Of a stretch of DNA of 21,517 nucleotides, positions 1 to 6,820 are shown piece by piece; within the stretch, counting starts at the first letter, position 1; every line of letters starts with the position of its first letter. Origin of the DNA: Castellaniella sp040276085 (lineage in GTDB: Bacteria; Pseudomonadota; Gammaproteobacteria; Burkholderiales; Burkholderiaceae_B); assembly GCF_040276085.1 (NCBI RefSeq), contig NZ_JBELOK010000017.1, forward strand, positions 1 to 21,517, read 5' to 3'. The notes beneath the pieces were generated by a model. That model was not told the origin of the DNA. It did not search any database and saw nothing but the letters and a program-made list of their open reading frames with translations. A program made the position numbers and the translations under genes.

Positions 1-105
1 ATCGACAACTTGCAGCACCGCCTGCGGAACCTGTTTTACTTTAATCAAACAGCCTCCGCGATTCCCGGTGTGATTCAGTTCAGCAACGGAAGAGGTATCG
101 CTCAT
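1..105 (-). CDS. Unrecognised partial protein, N-terminal 35 residues only
   Basis: This is an open leftward reading frame that runs off the left edge of the window. I chose the ATG at 105-103 because a GGAA lies about 8 nt upstream of it. An in-frame ATG at 117-115 would add four residues but has no Shine-Dalgarno sequence. The visible part starts MSDTSSVAELN and contains HTGNRGG and the segment VKQVPQAVLQVVD. I do not recognise the family. The repeats at 243-318, upstream of this start, make a mobile-element gene possible, but the residues do not resemble any transposase start I know. It could also be a chance frame. Confidence 0.3.
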   Translation of the reverse strand, partial: MSDTSSVAELNHTGNRGGCLIKVKQVPQAVLQVVD

Positions 106-242
106 CTTGGTTTCCATGGAGAAAAGGTTGCCAGGTAACTCTACACAGAAGCGCTACAAGCTCACATTTTATCCGATGCGGGAGCTTATCTGGACGAGCG
201 CCCATCACATTCGTAGTTTATCTGACGGATCGATTTATGAAA

Positions 243-318
243 TGGAACTAAATTCGCCACATGGGAGTTTTGCATCCTGGTGGCGAATTTAGTTCCAAAA
301 GCGTGGCGAATTTAGTTC
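243..318. repeat. Three copies of a 16-18 bp repeat (one inverted, two direct)
   Basis: Copy A (243-260) is an exact 18-bp inverted match of copy B (280-297), with a 19-nt loop. Copy C (303-318) repeats 16 bp of copy B in the same orientation, 23 bp further on. The shared core is GTGGCGAATTTAGTTC. Clustered repeats in mixed orientation beside the start of an outward-reading ORF resemble transposase-binding repeats at the end of an insertion sequence, as known in the IS21 family. They could equally be operator sites. No insertion sequence is identified by name. Confidence 0.75.
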
Positions 319-370
319 AGAGCGCTCTTGAGTCCTAATTTGGGCCCATTCGGGATATATCTTATCACTT

Positions 371-391
371 TAATACGCATAATGCGTATTA
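371..391. promoter_or_regulatory. Perfect 21-bp palindrome, probable operator
   Basis: The half-sites TAATACGCAT and ATGCGTATTA are exact reverse complements around a single central A. On the plus strand the right half overlaps a TATTAT (387-392) that could be a -10 box. On the minus strand the palindrome sits almost exactly between TTTACA and TATTAA with a 16-nt spacer, which would be a leftward promoter. This arrangement is typical of a repressor site. The regulator is unknown and no adjacent gene encodes one. Confidence 0.5.
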
Positions 392-517
392 TGTAAAGTA
401 AGATAAATAAGAAGAAAAGGACAGAATCCTGCTTGTAGAAGCGGTCATCCCGACAGTCTGTACGCCTTTGTCGTATGATTCTTCAGTCTGTTGTGTTTTA
501 TCTCACCTCTTCATATC

Positions 518-1654
518 ATGCTCTCTGGTACTCGAATCGTAGCGTTCGATCGTCCGGACATGGCTAATGGCACACTCAATGTTGCCGAGGCTTGGGCGCG
601 GGTCAACCCGCCGCTGTCGTCCGAAGAACGCGAATTTCAGAAAAACCGCATTCGCCATTTGCTTAAAGCACGTAACGCGGCATTGGTTGCCCATTATTAT
701 GTCGACGCCGATATCCAGGATATCGCCGAAGAAACCGGCGGCTGTGTGTCGGATTCCCTTGAAATGGCCCGTTTTGGGCGCGATCATCCGGCCCAGACGC
801 TGGTTGTTTCCGGTGTGCGTTTCATGGGAGAAACGGCCAAGATTCTCAGTCCCGAAAAACGCATCCTGATGCCCGATCTCGATGCCACCTGCTCTCTTGA
901 TCTTGGCTGTGATCCGTTGGCGTTTGCGCAGTTTCGAGCACAATATCCCGATCGCGTCGTTGTGGTGTATGCCAACACCAGTGCCGCTGTAAAGGCGCAA
1001 GCCGACTGGATGGTGACGTCTTCCATCGGGCTGGATATCGTTGCCGATCTCCATCGTCAGGGCAAGAAGATCCTTTGGGCACCCGATCGTCACCTGGGCT
1101 CTTATATTCAGCGAGAGACGGGCGCCGATATGGTGTTGTGGCAGGGGTCCTGCACCGTGCACGATGAGTTCAAAGGGGTCGAGCTCGACCTCATGCGCAA
1201 GGATTATCCAGATGCGCAGATCCTGGTACACCCGGAATCCCCGGCCTCTGTGGTGGCCCAGGCAGACGTGGTGGGCTCTACCTCCCGGTTGCTCAAGGCG
1301 GTTACTGAATCCCCGGTTACCACGTTTATCGTGGCTACCGACCAAGGCCTGTTGCACAAAATGCGGCTGGCGGCACCGGATAAAACCTTTATTGCAGCGC
1401 CCACAGCTGGGGAATCTGCCACCTGTAAAAGCTGTGCCCACTGTCCCTGGATGGCCATGAATTCCCTTAAAGGTGTGGCCGATGCACTTGAGTTTGACCA
1501 CAATGAGGTCAAACTGGATCCTGCCTTGGGGCGCAAGGCCAAAGTGTGTATTGATCGCATGCTGGATTTTGCTGCGGCCAAACGCCGTAATGTGCGGCCG
1601 GGCGCTGATCTTGCACAGGAGCAGGCCCTGTTCTCAAATGTTGGGCCGGCATGA
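518..1654 (+). CDS. nadA: Quinolinate synthase NadA
   Basis: NadA condenses iminoaspartate with dihydroxyacetone phosphate to form quinolinate, the second step of de novo NAD synthesis, using a 4Fe-4S cluster in the cytoplasm. Counting from the start chosen here (378 aa), the three cluster cysteines are C125 (in DATCSLDLGC), C212 (in WQGSCTVHDEF) and C309 (last of CKSCAHC). Their spacing equals that of the E. coli enzyme (113/200/297). Other family blocks are VAHYYVD, GGCVSDSLEMARFG, GVRFMGETAKILSP and ANTSAAVKA. The start is uncertain. ATG 518 gives a leader before AWARV like the one I recall in Bordetella-type proteins. ATG 560 gives 364 aa, closer to E. coli length. An upstream TTG at 491 is also open. 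None has a good ribosome-binding site. The stop overlaps the nadC start by ATGA, so the two are translationally coupled. Confidence 0.95.
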   Translation: MLSGTRIVAFDRPDMANGTLNVAEAWARVNPPLSSEEREFQKNRIRHLLKARNAALVAHYYVDADIQDIAEETGGCVSDSLEMARFGRDHPAQTLVVSGVRFMGETAKILSPEKRILMPDLDATCSLDLGCDPLAFAQFRAQYPDRVVVVYANTSAAVKAQADWMVTSSIGLDIVADLHRQGKKILWAPDRHLGSYIQRETGADMVLWQGSCTVHDEFKGVELDLMRKDYPDAQILVHPESPASVVAQADVVGSTSRLLKAVTESPVTTFIVATDQGLLHKMRLAAPDKTFIAAPTAGESATCKSCAHCPWMAMNSLKGVADALEFDHNEVKLDPALGRKAKVCIDRMLDFAAAKRRNVRPGADLAQEQALFSNVGPA

Positions 1655-2535
1655 GTTCACAAGATCGCATGATGTCGACACTGCATAACCCCCATGCCCC
1701 CTTCCCGCCCGCTCTGCAGGCGGCTTTCGATGCCCACATCGATCAGGCTCTGGCCGAGGACGTCGGCACAGGAGATATCACCGGTCTGCTGATCCCTGAG
1801 GATCTGGTTAAGACCGCGCGGGTGATTGTGCGTGAAGCGGCCGTATTGTGTGGTGCTCCCTGGTTTGAAGAAGTCATGCGCCGGGTCGATTCGCGTATCG
1901 TGCTGGATTGGTGCTATGCAGAAGGCGATTGGATGGAGCCGGGGGCTGTGGTGTGCCGCTTGCATGGTCCTGCCCGTGGCTTGCTCACAGCCGAGCGCAC
2001 AGCCCTTAATTTCTTGCAGCTGTTTTCGGGCGTAGCGACTGCTACCCGTCGATATGCAGAGCTTGTCACTGGCACGCGAGCCGCTGTGCTGGACACCCGC
2101 AAAACCTTGCCAGGGCTGCGCCTGGGGCAAAAATATGCAGTACGAGTGGGCGGTGGAAAGAACCAGCGCCTGGCCTTGTATGACGGCGTTCTCATCAAAG
2201 AAAACCACATTGCGGCTGCCGGCGGGATTGCCCACGTCCTTCAGGCGGCGGACAATTTGCCGGGCAGTGTGCCTGTGCAAATCGAGGTCGAGTCTCTGGA
2301 CGAGTTTCAGCAGGCGCTGGCGGCAGGGGCGAAATCAGTGCTTCTGGATAATTTCCCGCTTGAGGATCTGCGCGAAGCCGTGCGGCTGAATCAAGACCGA
2401 GCCGTGCTGGAGGCCTCTGGAGGCATTACTCACGGCACCGTGCGTGCGATTGCTCAAACGGGTGTCGATCGTATCTCGGTGGGCAGCCTCACCAAAGACA
2501 TCAAGGCGGTCGATTACTCTTTGCGAATCATGTAA
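1651..2535 (+). CDS. nadC: Nicotinate-nucleotide pyrophosphorylase (carboxylating) NadC
   Basis: NadC (quinolinate phosphoribosyltransferase) converts quinolinate and PRPP to nicotinate mononucleotide, CO2 and pyrophosphate. The 294-aa protein has the usual length. Family blocks are visible in order: EDVGTGDIT (36-44), ERTALNF (115-121), DTRKTLPGLR (148-157), VGGGKNQRLALYD (166-178), LIKENH (181-186), EVES (212-215), EASGGI (254-259) and VGSLTKD (277-283). These carry the basic and acidic residues of the quinolinate and PRPP sites. The start ATG overlaps the nadA stop. In-frame ATGs at 1669 and 1672 are possible alternatives, because the first residues are not conserved. It is the last gene of the nadAC unit and converges on nadB. 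Confidence 0.96.
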   Translation: MSSQDRMMSTLHNPHAPFPPALQAAFDAHIDQALAEDVGTGDITGLLIPEDLVKTARVIVREAAVLCGAPWFEEVMRRVDSRIVLDWCYAEGDWMEPGAVVCRLHGPARGLLTAERTALNFLQLFSGVATATRRYAELVTGTRAAVLDTRKTLPGLRLGQKYAVRVGGGKNQRLALYDGVLIKENHIAAAGGIAHVLQAADNLPGSVPVQIEVESLDEFQQALAAGAKSVLLDNFPLEDLREAVRLNQDRAVLEASGGITHGTVRAIAQTGVDRISVGSLTKDIKAVDYSLRIM

Positions 2536-2558
2536 TTGCGTTATTGGTGATATTTACC

Positions 2559-2591
2559 ATGCCCGGCCCTAAGCCCAAATGCGCCGGGCAT
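2559..2591. terminator. Hairpin between convergent nadC and nadB
   Basis: A perfect 9-bp stem (ATGCCCGGC at 2559-2567 with GCCGGGCAT at 2583-2591) closes a 15-nt loop in the 68-bp gap between the two stops. On the plus strand it is followed after a few bases by CTTTT. There is no strong T-tract on the minus strand. It is best read as a terminator for nadAC that may also slow transcription from the nadB side. Confidence 0.6.
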
Positions 2592-2603
2592 AGGTGCTTT
2601 TGG

Positions 2604-4247
2604 CTAGCGAAACCCTTCTTCAGGGGTCATCACCGTGGGCAGGGCTTTGGGCAGTGTCCAGGGAAAATCCTGACAATAATGCAGACCGCGACTTTCTTTG
2701 CGTGACAAGGCCGCCGCCACCACCAGTGCGGCCACCTGGATCAGGTTGCGACACTCAAGCAGATCGCTGGTGACCCGGTATTCTTGATAGTAGGCTTCGA
2801 TTTCCTGCTCAAGCAGGTGGATCCGTTGCTGGGCGCGATTCAGGCGCTTTTGAGTCCGCACGATGCCAACGTAGTTGGACATCAGGCGCCGGACTTCGTC
2901 CCAGGCATGAGTTACCAGTACGGCTTCGACACCATCGCGTGCCCGGCTGTCATCCCAATCAGGCACTTTGGCTTCTGTGGGTGCCTCACGGGGCTGGGCG
3001 TCGATAGCGTGGGCTGCATTGCGGCCAATCACCAGACACTCCAGCAAAGAGTTGCTGGCCAGCCGGTTGGCACCGTGCAAGCCTGTATAGGCAGTTTCAC
3101 CCACCGCGTACAGGCCAGGGATATCAGTGCGGCCGTTTAGGTCAATCACCACGCCACCGCAGGTAAAGTGCATCGCCGGCACCACCGGAATCGGCATGCT
3201 TGTCATGTCAATGCCAAATTCAAGGCAGCGTGCGTGGATGGTGGGAAAGTGCTCGCGAATGAATTCGGGAGGGCGATGGCTGATGTCCAGATCAACGTGC
3301 GTGAGTCCTCGCTTTTTGATTTCAAAATCAATGGCGCGGGCCACGACGTCCCGTGGTGCCAGCTCCAGGCGCTCGTCGTGCCATTGCATGAAGCGCTCGC
3401 CCGCCTGGGCACCGGCCGAGGCTGGCAGGCGCAGTACACCGCCCTCGCCTCGCACGGCTTCGGAAATCAAAAAAGACTTTGCTTGTGGGTGGTACATGCA
3501 CGTGGGGTGAAACTGCATGAACTCCATATTGGCCACACGGCACCCTGCTCGCCAGGCCATGGCGATACCGTCGCCCGTAGAGGTGTCCGGGTTGCTGGTG
3601 TGCAGATAGACTTTGCCGGCGCCACCGGTGGCCAGCACCACTTGGCCCGCCAGTATGGTGCGCACCTGGTCGGCCTGCTCGTCGTAAACATAGGCGCCCA
3701 GGCATCGGGCCGGCGTGTGTGGCGAGGGTGTCGCAGCACCAGTGGCATCAAGAATGCGGCTGGTGATGAGTTCGACCCCCGAGTGATGCTCGAGCAAGGT
3801 GATATTGTGGTGCGCCCGTACCTGCTGTTCTAACGTCAGCTGTACCAGATGGCCGGTTTCGTCTGCAGCGTGGATGATTCTTCGCTGGCTGTGACCACCC
3901 TCGCGTGTAAGGTGAAAGCCCAGCTCGGCACTTTGGTCTGGGGTAAAAGGTACGCCCAGCTGAATCAGCCAGTTGATGGCTGAGGGGCCTTGCTGCACGA
4001 TGTGGCGGGTGGCTTCGGCGTCGCACAGGCCGGCCCCGGCAATTTGCGTGTCTTCTACGTGACGTTCGTGGCTGTCCTGGGAATCCAGAACCGCTGCGAT
4101 TCCTCCTTGGGCCCAATTGCTGGAGCCATCCAGCAGCGCTTTCTTGGAGACTAGTGCCACTTTTTTGTCTGCTGCCAGGTGCAAGGCAACAGTAAGGCCT
4201 GAGAGCCCGCTGCCGATAATCAGTACGTCGTAATAATGTTCGCCCAT
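2604..4247 (-). CDS. nadB: L-aspartate oxidase NadB
   Basis: NadB is the FAD enzyme that oxidises L-aspartate to iminoaspartate, the substrate NadA uses. The 547-aa protein matches family length. The FAD-binding dinucleotide fold is at the N-terminus (GSGLSG, 12-17). It is followed by the flavoprotein block SSNWAQGGIAAV (42-53), HLTREGGHSQRRI (112-124, active-site region), MEFMQFHPT, AVGETAYTGLHGANRLASNS near the FAD C-terminal site, and a helical C-terminal domain. It belongs to the succinate dehydrogenase/fumarate reductase flavoprotein superfamily. The GLHGANRLASNSLLE and AQGGIAAV forms fit NadB rather than SdhA. An AGGGA lies very close to the ATG (2-3 nt), so translation initiation may be weak. 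It is read on its own, opposite to nadAC, so the pathway is split into two transcripts. Confidence 0.95.
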   Translation of the reverse strand: MGEHYYDVLIIGSGLSGLTVALHLAADKKVALVSKKALLDGSSNWAQGGIAAVLDSQDSHERHVEDTQIAGAGLCDAEATRHIVQQGPSAINWLIQLGVPFTPDQSAELGFHLTREGGHSQRRIIHAADETGHLVQLTLEQQVRAHHNITLLEHHSGVELITSRILDATGAATPSPHTPARCLGAYVYDEQADQVRTILAGQVVLATGGAGKVYLHTSNPDTSTGDGIAMAWRAGCRVANMEFMQFHPTCMYHPQAKSFLISEAVRGEGGVLRLPASAGAQAGERFMQWHDERLELAPRDVVARAIDFEIKKRGLTHVDLDISHRPPEFIREHFPTIHARCLEFGIDMTSMPIPVVPAMHFTCGGVVIDLNGRTDIPGLYAVGETAYTGLHGANRLASNSLLECLVIGRNAAHAIDAQPREAPTEAKVPDWDDSRARDGVEAVLVTHAWDEVRRLMSNYVGIVRTQKRLNRAQQRIHLLEQEIEAYYQEYRVTSDLLECRNLIQVAALVVAAALSRKESRGLHYCQDFPWTLPKALPTVMTPEEGFR

Positions 4248-4324
4248 ATCCCTGCTTGGTGAAATGGCTGGTGCTGCGCAGCGATGCGTGCCAGCCCGTC
4301 AGCCTGTCGGGATGGCAAAGAAAG

Positions 4325-4363
4325 CAAAAAACCCTGCCTCAGCCTTGGGCTGCCTGCAGGGTT
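4325..4363 (-). terminator. Rho-independent terminator of the cytochrome gene
   Basis: Read on the minus strand, AACCCTGC pairs perfectly with GCAGGGTT (4356-4363 with 4330-4337) and runs straight into a stretch of T (complement of the A-run 4325-4331). It lies 16 bp past the stop of the cytochrome gene, before nadB. Confidence 0.85.
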
Positions 4364-4378
4364 CTCAGTACAGAATGC

Positions 4379-4711
4379 TTACTGGGGGGCACCGGCCACC
4401 AGCCATTCGACCACTGTTTTGATATCGGCGTCGGAGATCCCTGCGTTGGGAGGCATCGGGATAGGACCGTAATTGCCGGTGCTGCCTTCTTTGATGTGCT
4501 TGGTGAGCACAGCGGCTGCATCTGCCTGACCTTTGTGCTTGGCCGCAACTTCTGTGTAGGCCGGGCCGACCACTTTTTTGTCTACGGCATGACAGGCCAG
4601 GCAGGCGTTTTTAGTGAGAATGTCTTTGACTTGTGCAAAATCGGGGGCAGCGTGGGCAGCAGTACCCAGAGCCAGCAAAGGAACACATAGGGCCAGTGCA
4701 GACAGTTTCAT
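4379..4711 (-). CDS. Small periplasmic class I cytochrome c (c551/c552 type)
   Basis: This 110-aa precursor has a signal peptide (residues 1-21, ending AHA) that would export it to the periplasm. A single haem site CLACH follows at 37-41, and Met86 in the block GPIPMPPN is the likely sixth haem ligand. That layout and size fit the small monohaem electron carriers that feed terminal oxidases or peroxidases. The ATG at 4711 was chosen because a GGAG lies 8 nt upstream and it opens directly with a signal sequence. A longer frame from a TTG at 4732 has neither. It is a single-gene unit with its own terminator. The redox partner cannot be told from the context. Confidence 0.9.
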   Translation of the reverse strand: MKLSALALCVPLLALGTAAHAAPDFAQVKDILTKNACLACHAVDKKVVGPAYTEVAAKHKGQADAAAVLTKHIKEGSTGNYGPIPMPPNAGISDADIKTVVEWLVAGAPQ

Positions 4712-4869
4712 GAGTGAGTCTCCAGTTGTCAACGAAGTTGGATGGTGATCAGCCCAACATTACACCATGAAGCATTGTGGGCCAGGCAAATACTGGTGCG
4801 TATTGTAGGCCTTCCCTGCGCAGGACAGGCGTCCTATGATGATAGTTGAACCAACCGGAGGTGTTCATC

Positions 4870-5358
4870 ATGGTACAGGGCGAAAACGCCATCGAATGGG
4901 ATGTTGAGCGCTGGCTTAATGTCGATGCCCCGTTGTCGCTGGCTGATCTGCGCGGTACGGTTGTGGTGGTGCACGCGTTTCAGATGCTGTGCCCAGGATG
5001 CGTTTCGCATGGTATTCCCCAGGCACGCGCCATTCATCAGATGTTTCCGGTGGGGCGCCTGCAGGTGATAGGATTGCACACGGTTTTTGAGCATCACGAG
5101 GCCATGCAGGAAGTGGCCTTGCGGGCGTTCCTGCACGAATACCGGATTCATTTTCCTGTGGGTATCGACCGCCCAGATCCTCGTGGCAATCCTATTCCTT
5201 GCACCATGCAAGCCTGGCGCATGCAAGGTACCCCTACCCTGATTATTCTGGATGCTCAGGGCCGGGTTCGGCTGCATCACTTTGGCCAGCTGGATGACCT
5301 ACGGGTGGGCGCGGTGATTGGGCAACTGCTGTCCGAAGCGGATTCGATGGCCCCATAA
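4870..5358 (+). CDS. Redoxin / peroxiredoxin-like thioredoxin-fold protein with CPGC motif
   Basis: This is a cytoplasmic 162-aa thioredoxin-fold protein with no signal peptide. The redox pair is C41-P-G-C44, in a strand-helix context (VVVVHAFQMLCPGC) that matches AhpC/TSA-redoxin proteins rather than classical thioredoxin (CGPC). A cis-proline block QGTPTLIILD sits at 119-128. Cys111 could be a further redox residue. A thiol oxidoreductase or peroxidase role is likely but the substrate is unknown. The start at 4870 is set by GGAGG 8 nt upstream. A longer frame from 4846 lacks such a site. The last 116 bp overlap the end of the slipin gene on the other strand. A TATGAT at 4835-4840 is a possible -10 box. 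Confidence 0.85.
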   Translation: MVQGENAIEWDVERWLNVDAPLSLADLRGTVVVVHAFQMLCPGCVSHGIPQARAIHQMFPVGRLQVIGLHTVFEHHEAMQEVALRAFLHEYRIHFPVGIDRPDPRGNPIPCTMQAWRMQGTPTLIILDAQGRVRLHHFGQLDDLRVGAVIGQLLSEADSMAP

Positions 5359-6103
5359 AGCCGGCCAGCAAGTCAATGGGCACCGGAAACACCAGTGTCG
5401 ATGATTTGTCTCCGGCGATCTGAGTGAGGGTTTCAAGATATCGCAGCTGCATGGCAGAGGGCTCTTGCGCCAACATATTGGCAGCGTCTGCCAGCGCCTG
5501 CGCGGCCTGGCGCTCGCCTTCGGCATGGATAACCTTAGCGCGACGATCGCGTTCGGCCTCGGCTTGCCTGGCCATCGCACGCACCATGGTCTCGTTGAGA
5601 TCGATGTGCTTGATTTCAACGTTGGTGACCTTGATCCCCCAACCGTCTGTTTGCGCGTCCAGGATGGTCTGGACGTCCGTATTCAGCTTTTCGCGTTCAG
5701 AGAGCATTTCATCGAGTTCGTGCTTGCCCAGCACGGCCCGTAGCGTGGTTTGCGCCAGCTGGCTGGTGGCTTCCAGAAAATGCTCTACCTGGATAATGGC
5801 TTTTCCGGGGTCGACCACCCGGAAATACACCACCGCATTGACCTGTACCGAGACGTTATCCCGGGAGATCACGTCCTGGGGTGGAATATCCATGGTGATC
5901 ACCCGCATATCCACCCTGACCAATTGCTGCAGGAACGGAATCACGATGATCAGGCCAGGCCCCTTTGAGCCTGTAAAGCGCCCCAGCGTAAAGATCACCG
6001 CTCGTTCGTATTCGCGCAGAATGTGGAACAGCTTGAAGAGCACCAGTAATAAAAAGAGTAGTACCAGCAGGCTCACTCCCGAGCCCAGGTCGAGAAACAT
6101 CAT
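5243..6103 (-). CDS. Slipin / stomatin-like SPFH-domain membrane protein
   Basis: This 286-aa protein has one N-terminal membrane segment (about 8-28), then the stomatin/prohibitin (SPFH) domain (about 28-185). Typical blocks are EYERAVIFTLGR, GPGLIIVIPF, MDIPPQDVISRDNVSVQVNAVVYFRV and VEIKHIDLNETMVRAMARQAEAER. A charged coiled-coil stretch (RRAKVIHAEGERQAAQALADA) and a Pro/Gly-rich tail follow. Slipins form large rings in the inner membrane and partner with NfeD proteins in membrane or protein-quality functions; the exact role is not settled. Here it overlaps the nfeD-like gene by 4 bp (ATGA), so the two are coupled. The final 37 or so residues, beyond the conserved fold, are encoded antisense to the redoxin gene. 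Confidence 0.93.
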   Translation of the reverse strand: MMFLDLGSGVSLLVLLFLLLVLFKLFHILREYERAVIFTLGRFTGSKGPGLIIVIPFLQQLVRVDMRVITMDIPPQDVISRDNVSVQVNAVVYFRVVDPGKAIIQVEHFLEATSQLAQTTLRAVLGKHELDEMLSEREKLNTDVQTILDAQTDGWGIKVTNVEIKHIDLNETMVRAMARQAEAERDRRAKVIHAEGERQAAQALADAANMLAQEPSAMQLRYLETLTQIAGDKSSTLVFPVPIDLLAGFMGPSNPLRTAVAQSPRPPVGHPAGQSDAAEPGPEHPE

Positions 6104-6429
6104 GAGGATTCTCCAGAAATTTTGTCACCGGAAGGCAAGGGCTCGACAGTCAGCACCAGCCCGCGCACACGCTTGACCCGGATGGTTTGGCCGGGGCTGA
6201 TGGCCGTGTCTGATCGGGCCTGCCAGATTTCACCGCGCACCAGAACACGACTGGTTCCGCGCGCGTCGGGTTGATCGGTGACCTCGCCCAGCATCCCGAG
6301 CAGTTCTTCGTTGCCACCCAACGCCCGGCTGCGATGGGCCTGGATGCCGATGACGGCCGCCAGTACGATCACCAGTCCAAGCAGAATCAGTGCCCACACG
6401 GATTGAGTGCCAAAATAAAGCAGCAGCAT
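6100..6429 (-). CDS. Short NfeD-like membrane protein with OB-type C-terminal domain
   Basis: This 109-aa protein has a hydrophobic segment (about 8-31) followed by a small beta-rich domain with the NfeD pattern (GMLGEVTDQPDARGTSRVLVRGEIWQARSD, then GQTIRVKRVRGLVLTVEP). It is the short form and lacks the ClpP-class protease domain of long NfeD proteins. Short NfeD proteins are usually encoded next to slipins and are thought to bind them. That fits here, since its stop overlaps the slipin start. A GGAG 8 nt before the ATG supports the start. It lies 13 bp after the DUF488 gene in the same leftward run. The family is called on pattern and context. Confidence 0.88.
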   Translation of the reverse strand: MLLLYFGTQSVWALILLGLVIVLAAVIGIQAHRSRALGGNEELLGMLGEVTDQPDARGTSRVLVRGEIWQARSDTAISPGQTIRVKRVRGLVLTVEPLPSGDKISGESS

Positions 6430-6442
6430 CTGCAGATCTCCG

Positions 6443-6817
6443 TCAGTGCGCGTGCTGATCGCGGCGGTTCATGAGCTCGGCAAGCACGACAGCCTGATTG
6501 TGTTCGGTATCCTTGGCACCATAGAGCAAGGTGATCTTGCCGCTTTGGGTGGCTGCCAGAATCTCGTCGATTTGTTTGGTCGCCTGTTCGGTCGCCAGCT
6601 CGGCCAGGTAATCTTCATGAAATTTCTCCCAGCGTTCGGGTTTGTGATCGAACCACTTGCGTAAATCAGTGCTGGGAGCGAGATCCTTGCACCATTGGTC
6701 GTGGTGCAAGGTTTGTTTGGAGATGCCCCGAGGCCAGAGTCGATCGACCAAGACACGATAGCCGTCGCTATTTGCGGGGGCGTCGTAGGCACGTTTGATC
6801 TGGACTCGGTTTGTCAT
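6443..6817 (-). CDS. DUF488 family protein (YeaO-like)
   Basis: This 124-aa cytoplasmic protein shows the hallmark blocks of the YeaO-type DUF488 family: VQIKRAYDAP near the start, YRVLVDRLWPRGISK (20-34), KDLAPSTDLRKWF, a basic-acidic helix (KPERWEKFHEDYLAEL), and GKITLLYGAKDTEHNQAVVL near the end. The biochemical function of the family is not established, and I do not assign one. It starts 3 bp after the fumC stop with AAGG 7 nt upstream, and is followed after 13 bp by the NfeD gene, so it is almost certainly cotranscribed with both. Confidence 0.9.
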   Translation of the reverse strand: MTNRVQIKRAYDAPANSDGYRVLVDRLWPRGISKQTLHHDQWCKDLAPSTDLRKWFDHKPERWEKFHEDYLAELATEQATKQIDEILAATQSGKITLLYGAKDTEHNQAVVLAELMNRRDQHAH

Positions 6818-6820
6818 GGC

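Larger units (their letters stand above)
106..517. other. Gene-poor, AT-richer edge region upstream of nadA
   Basis: There is no convincing gene in these 412 bases. A 61-codon rightward frame (107-292) has a TTG start, no ribosome-binding site, and runs through the repeats, so I do not call it. The stretch holds an inverted-plus-direct repeat set (243-318) and a 21-bp palindrome (371-391). It also holds an AAAAGGA at about 415-421 that looks like a ribosome-binding site with no ATG behind it. A TATGAT at 474-479 could be a nadA -10 box, but I see no matching -35. Base composition is visibly more AT-rich than in the genes to the right. Confidence 0.6.

Noticed and set aside
107..292. A 61-codon plus-strand frame at the left edge
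   Set aside because: TTG start, no Shine-Dalgarno, ends inside the repeat set, and no recognisable protein features.
503..1501. A 332-codon open frame on the minus strand opposite nadA
   Set aside because: It lies entirely antisense to the strongly conserved nadA, shows no domain I recognise, and has the low-complexity His/Gly/Arg-rich look of antisense frames in GC-rich genes.
3168..3833. A 221-codon plus-strand frame inside nadB
   Set aside because: Antisense shadow of nadB with no recognisable motif or ribosome-binding site.
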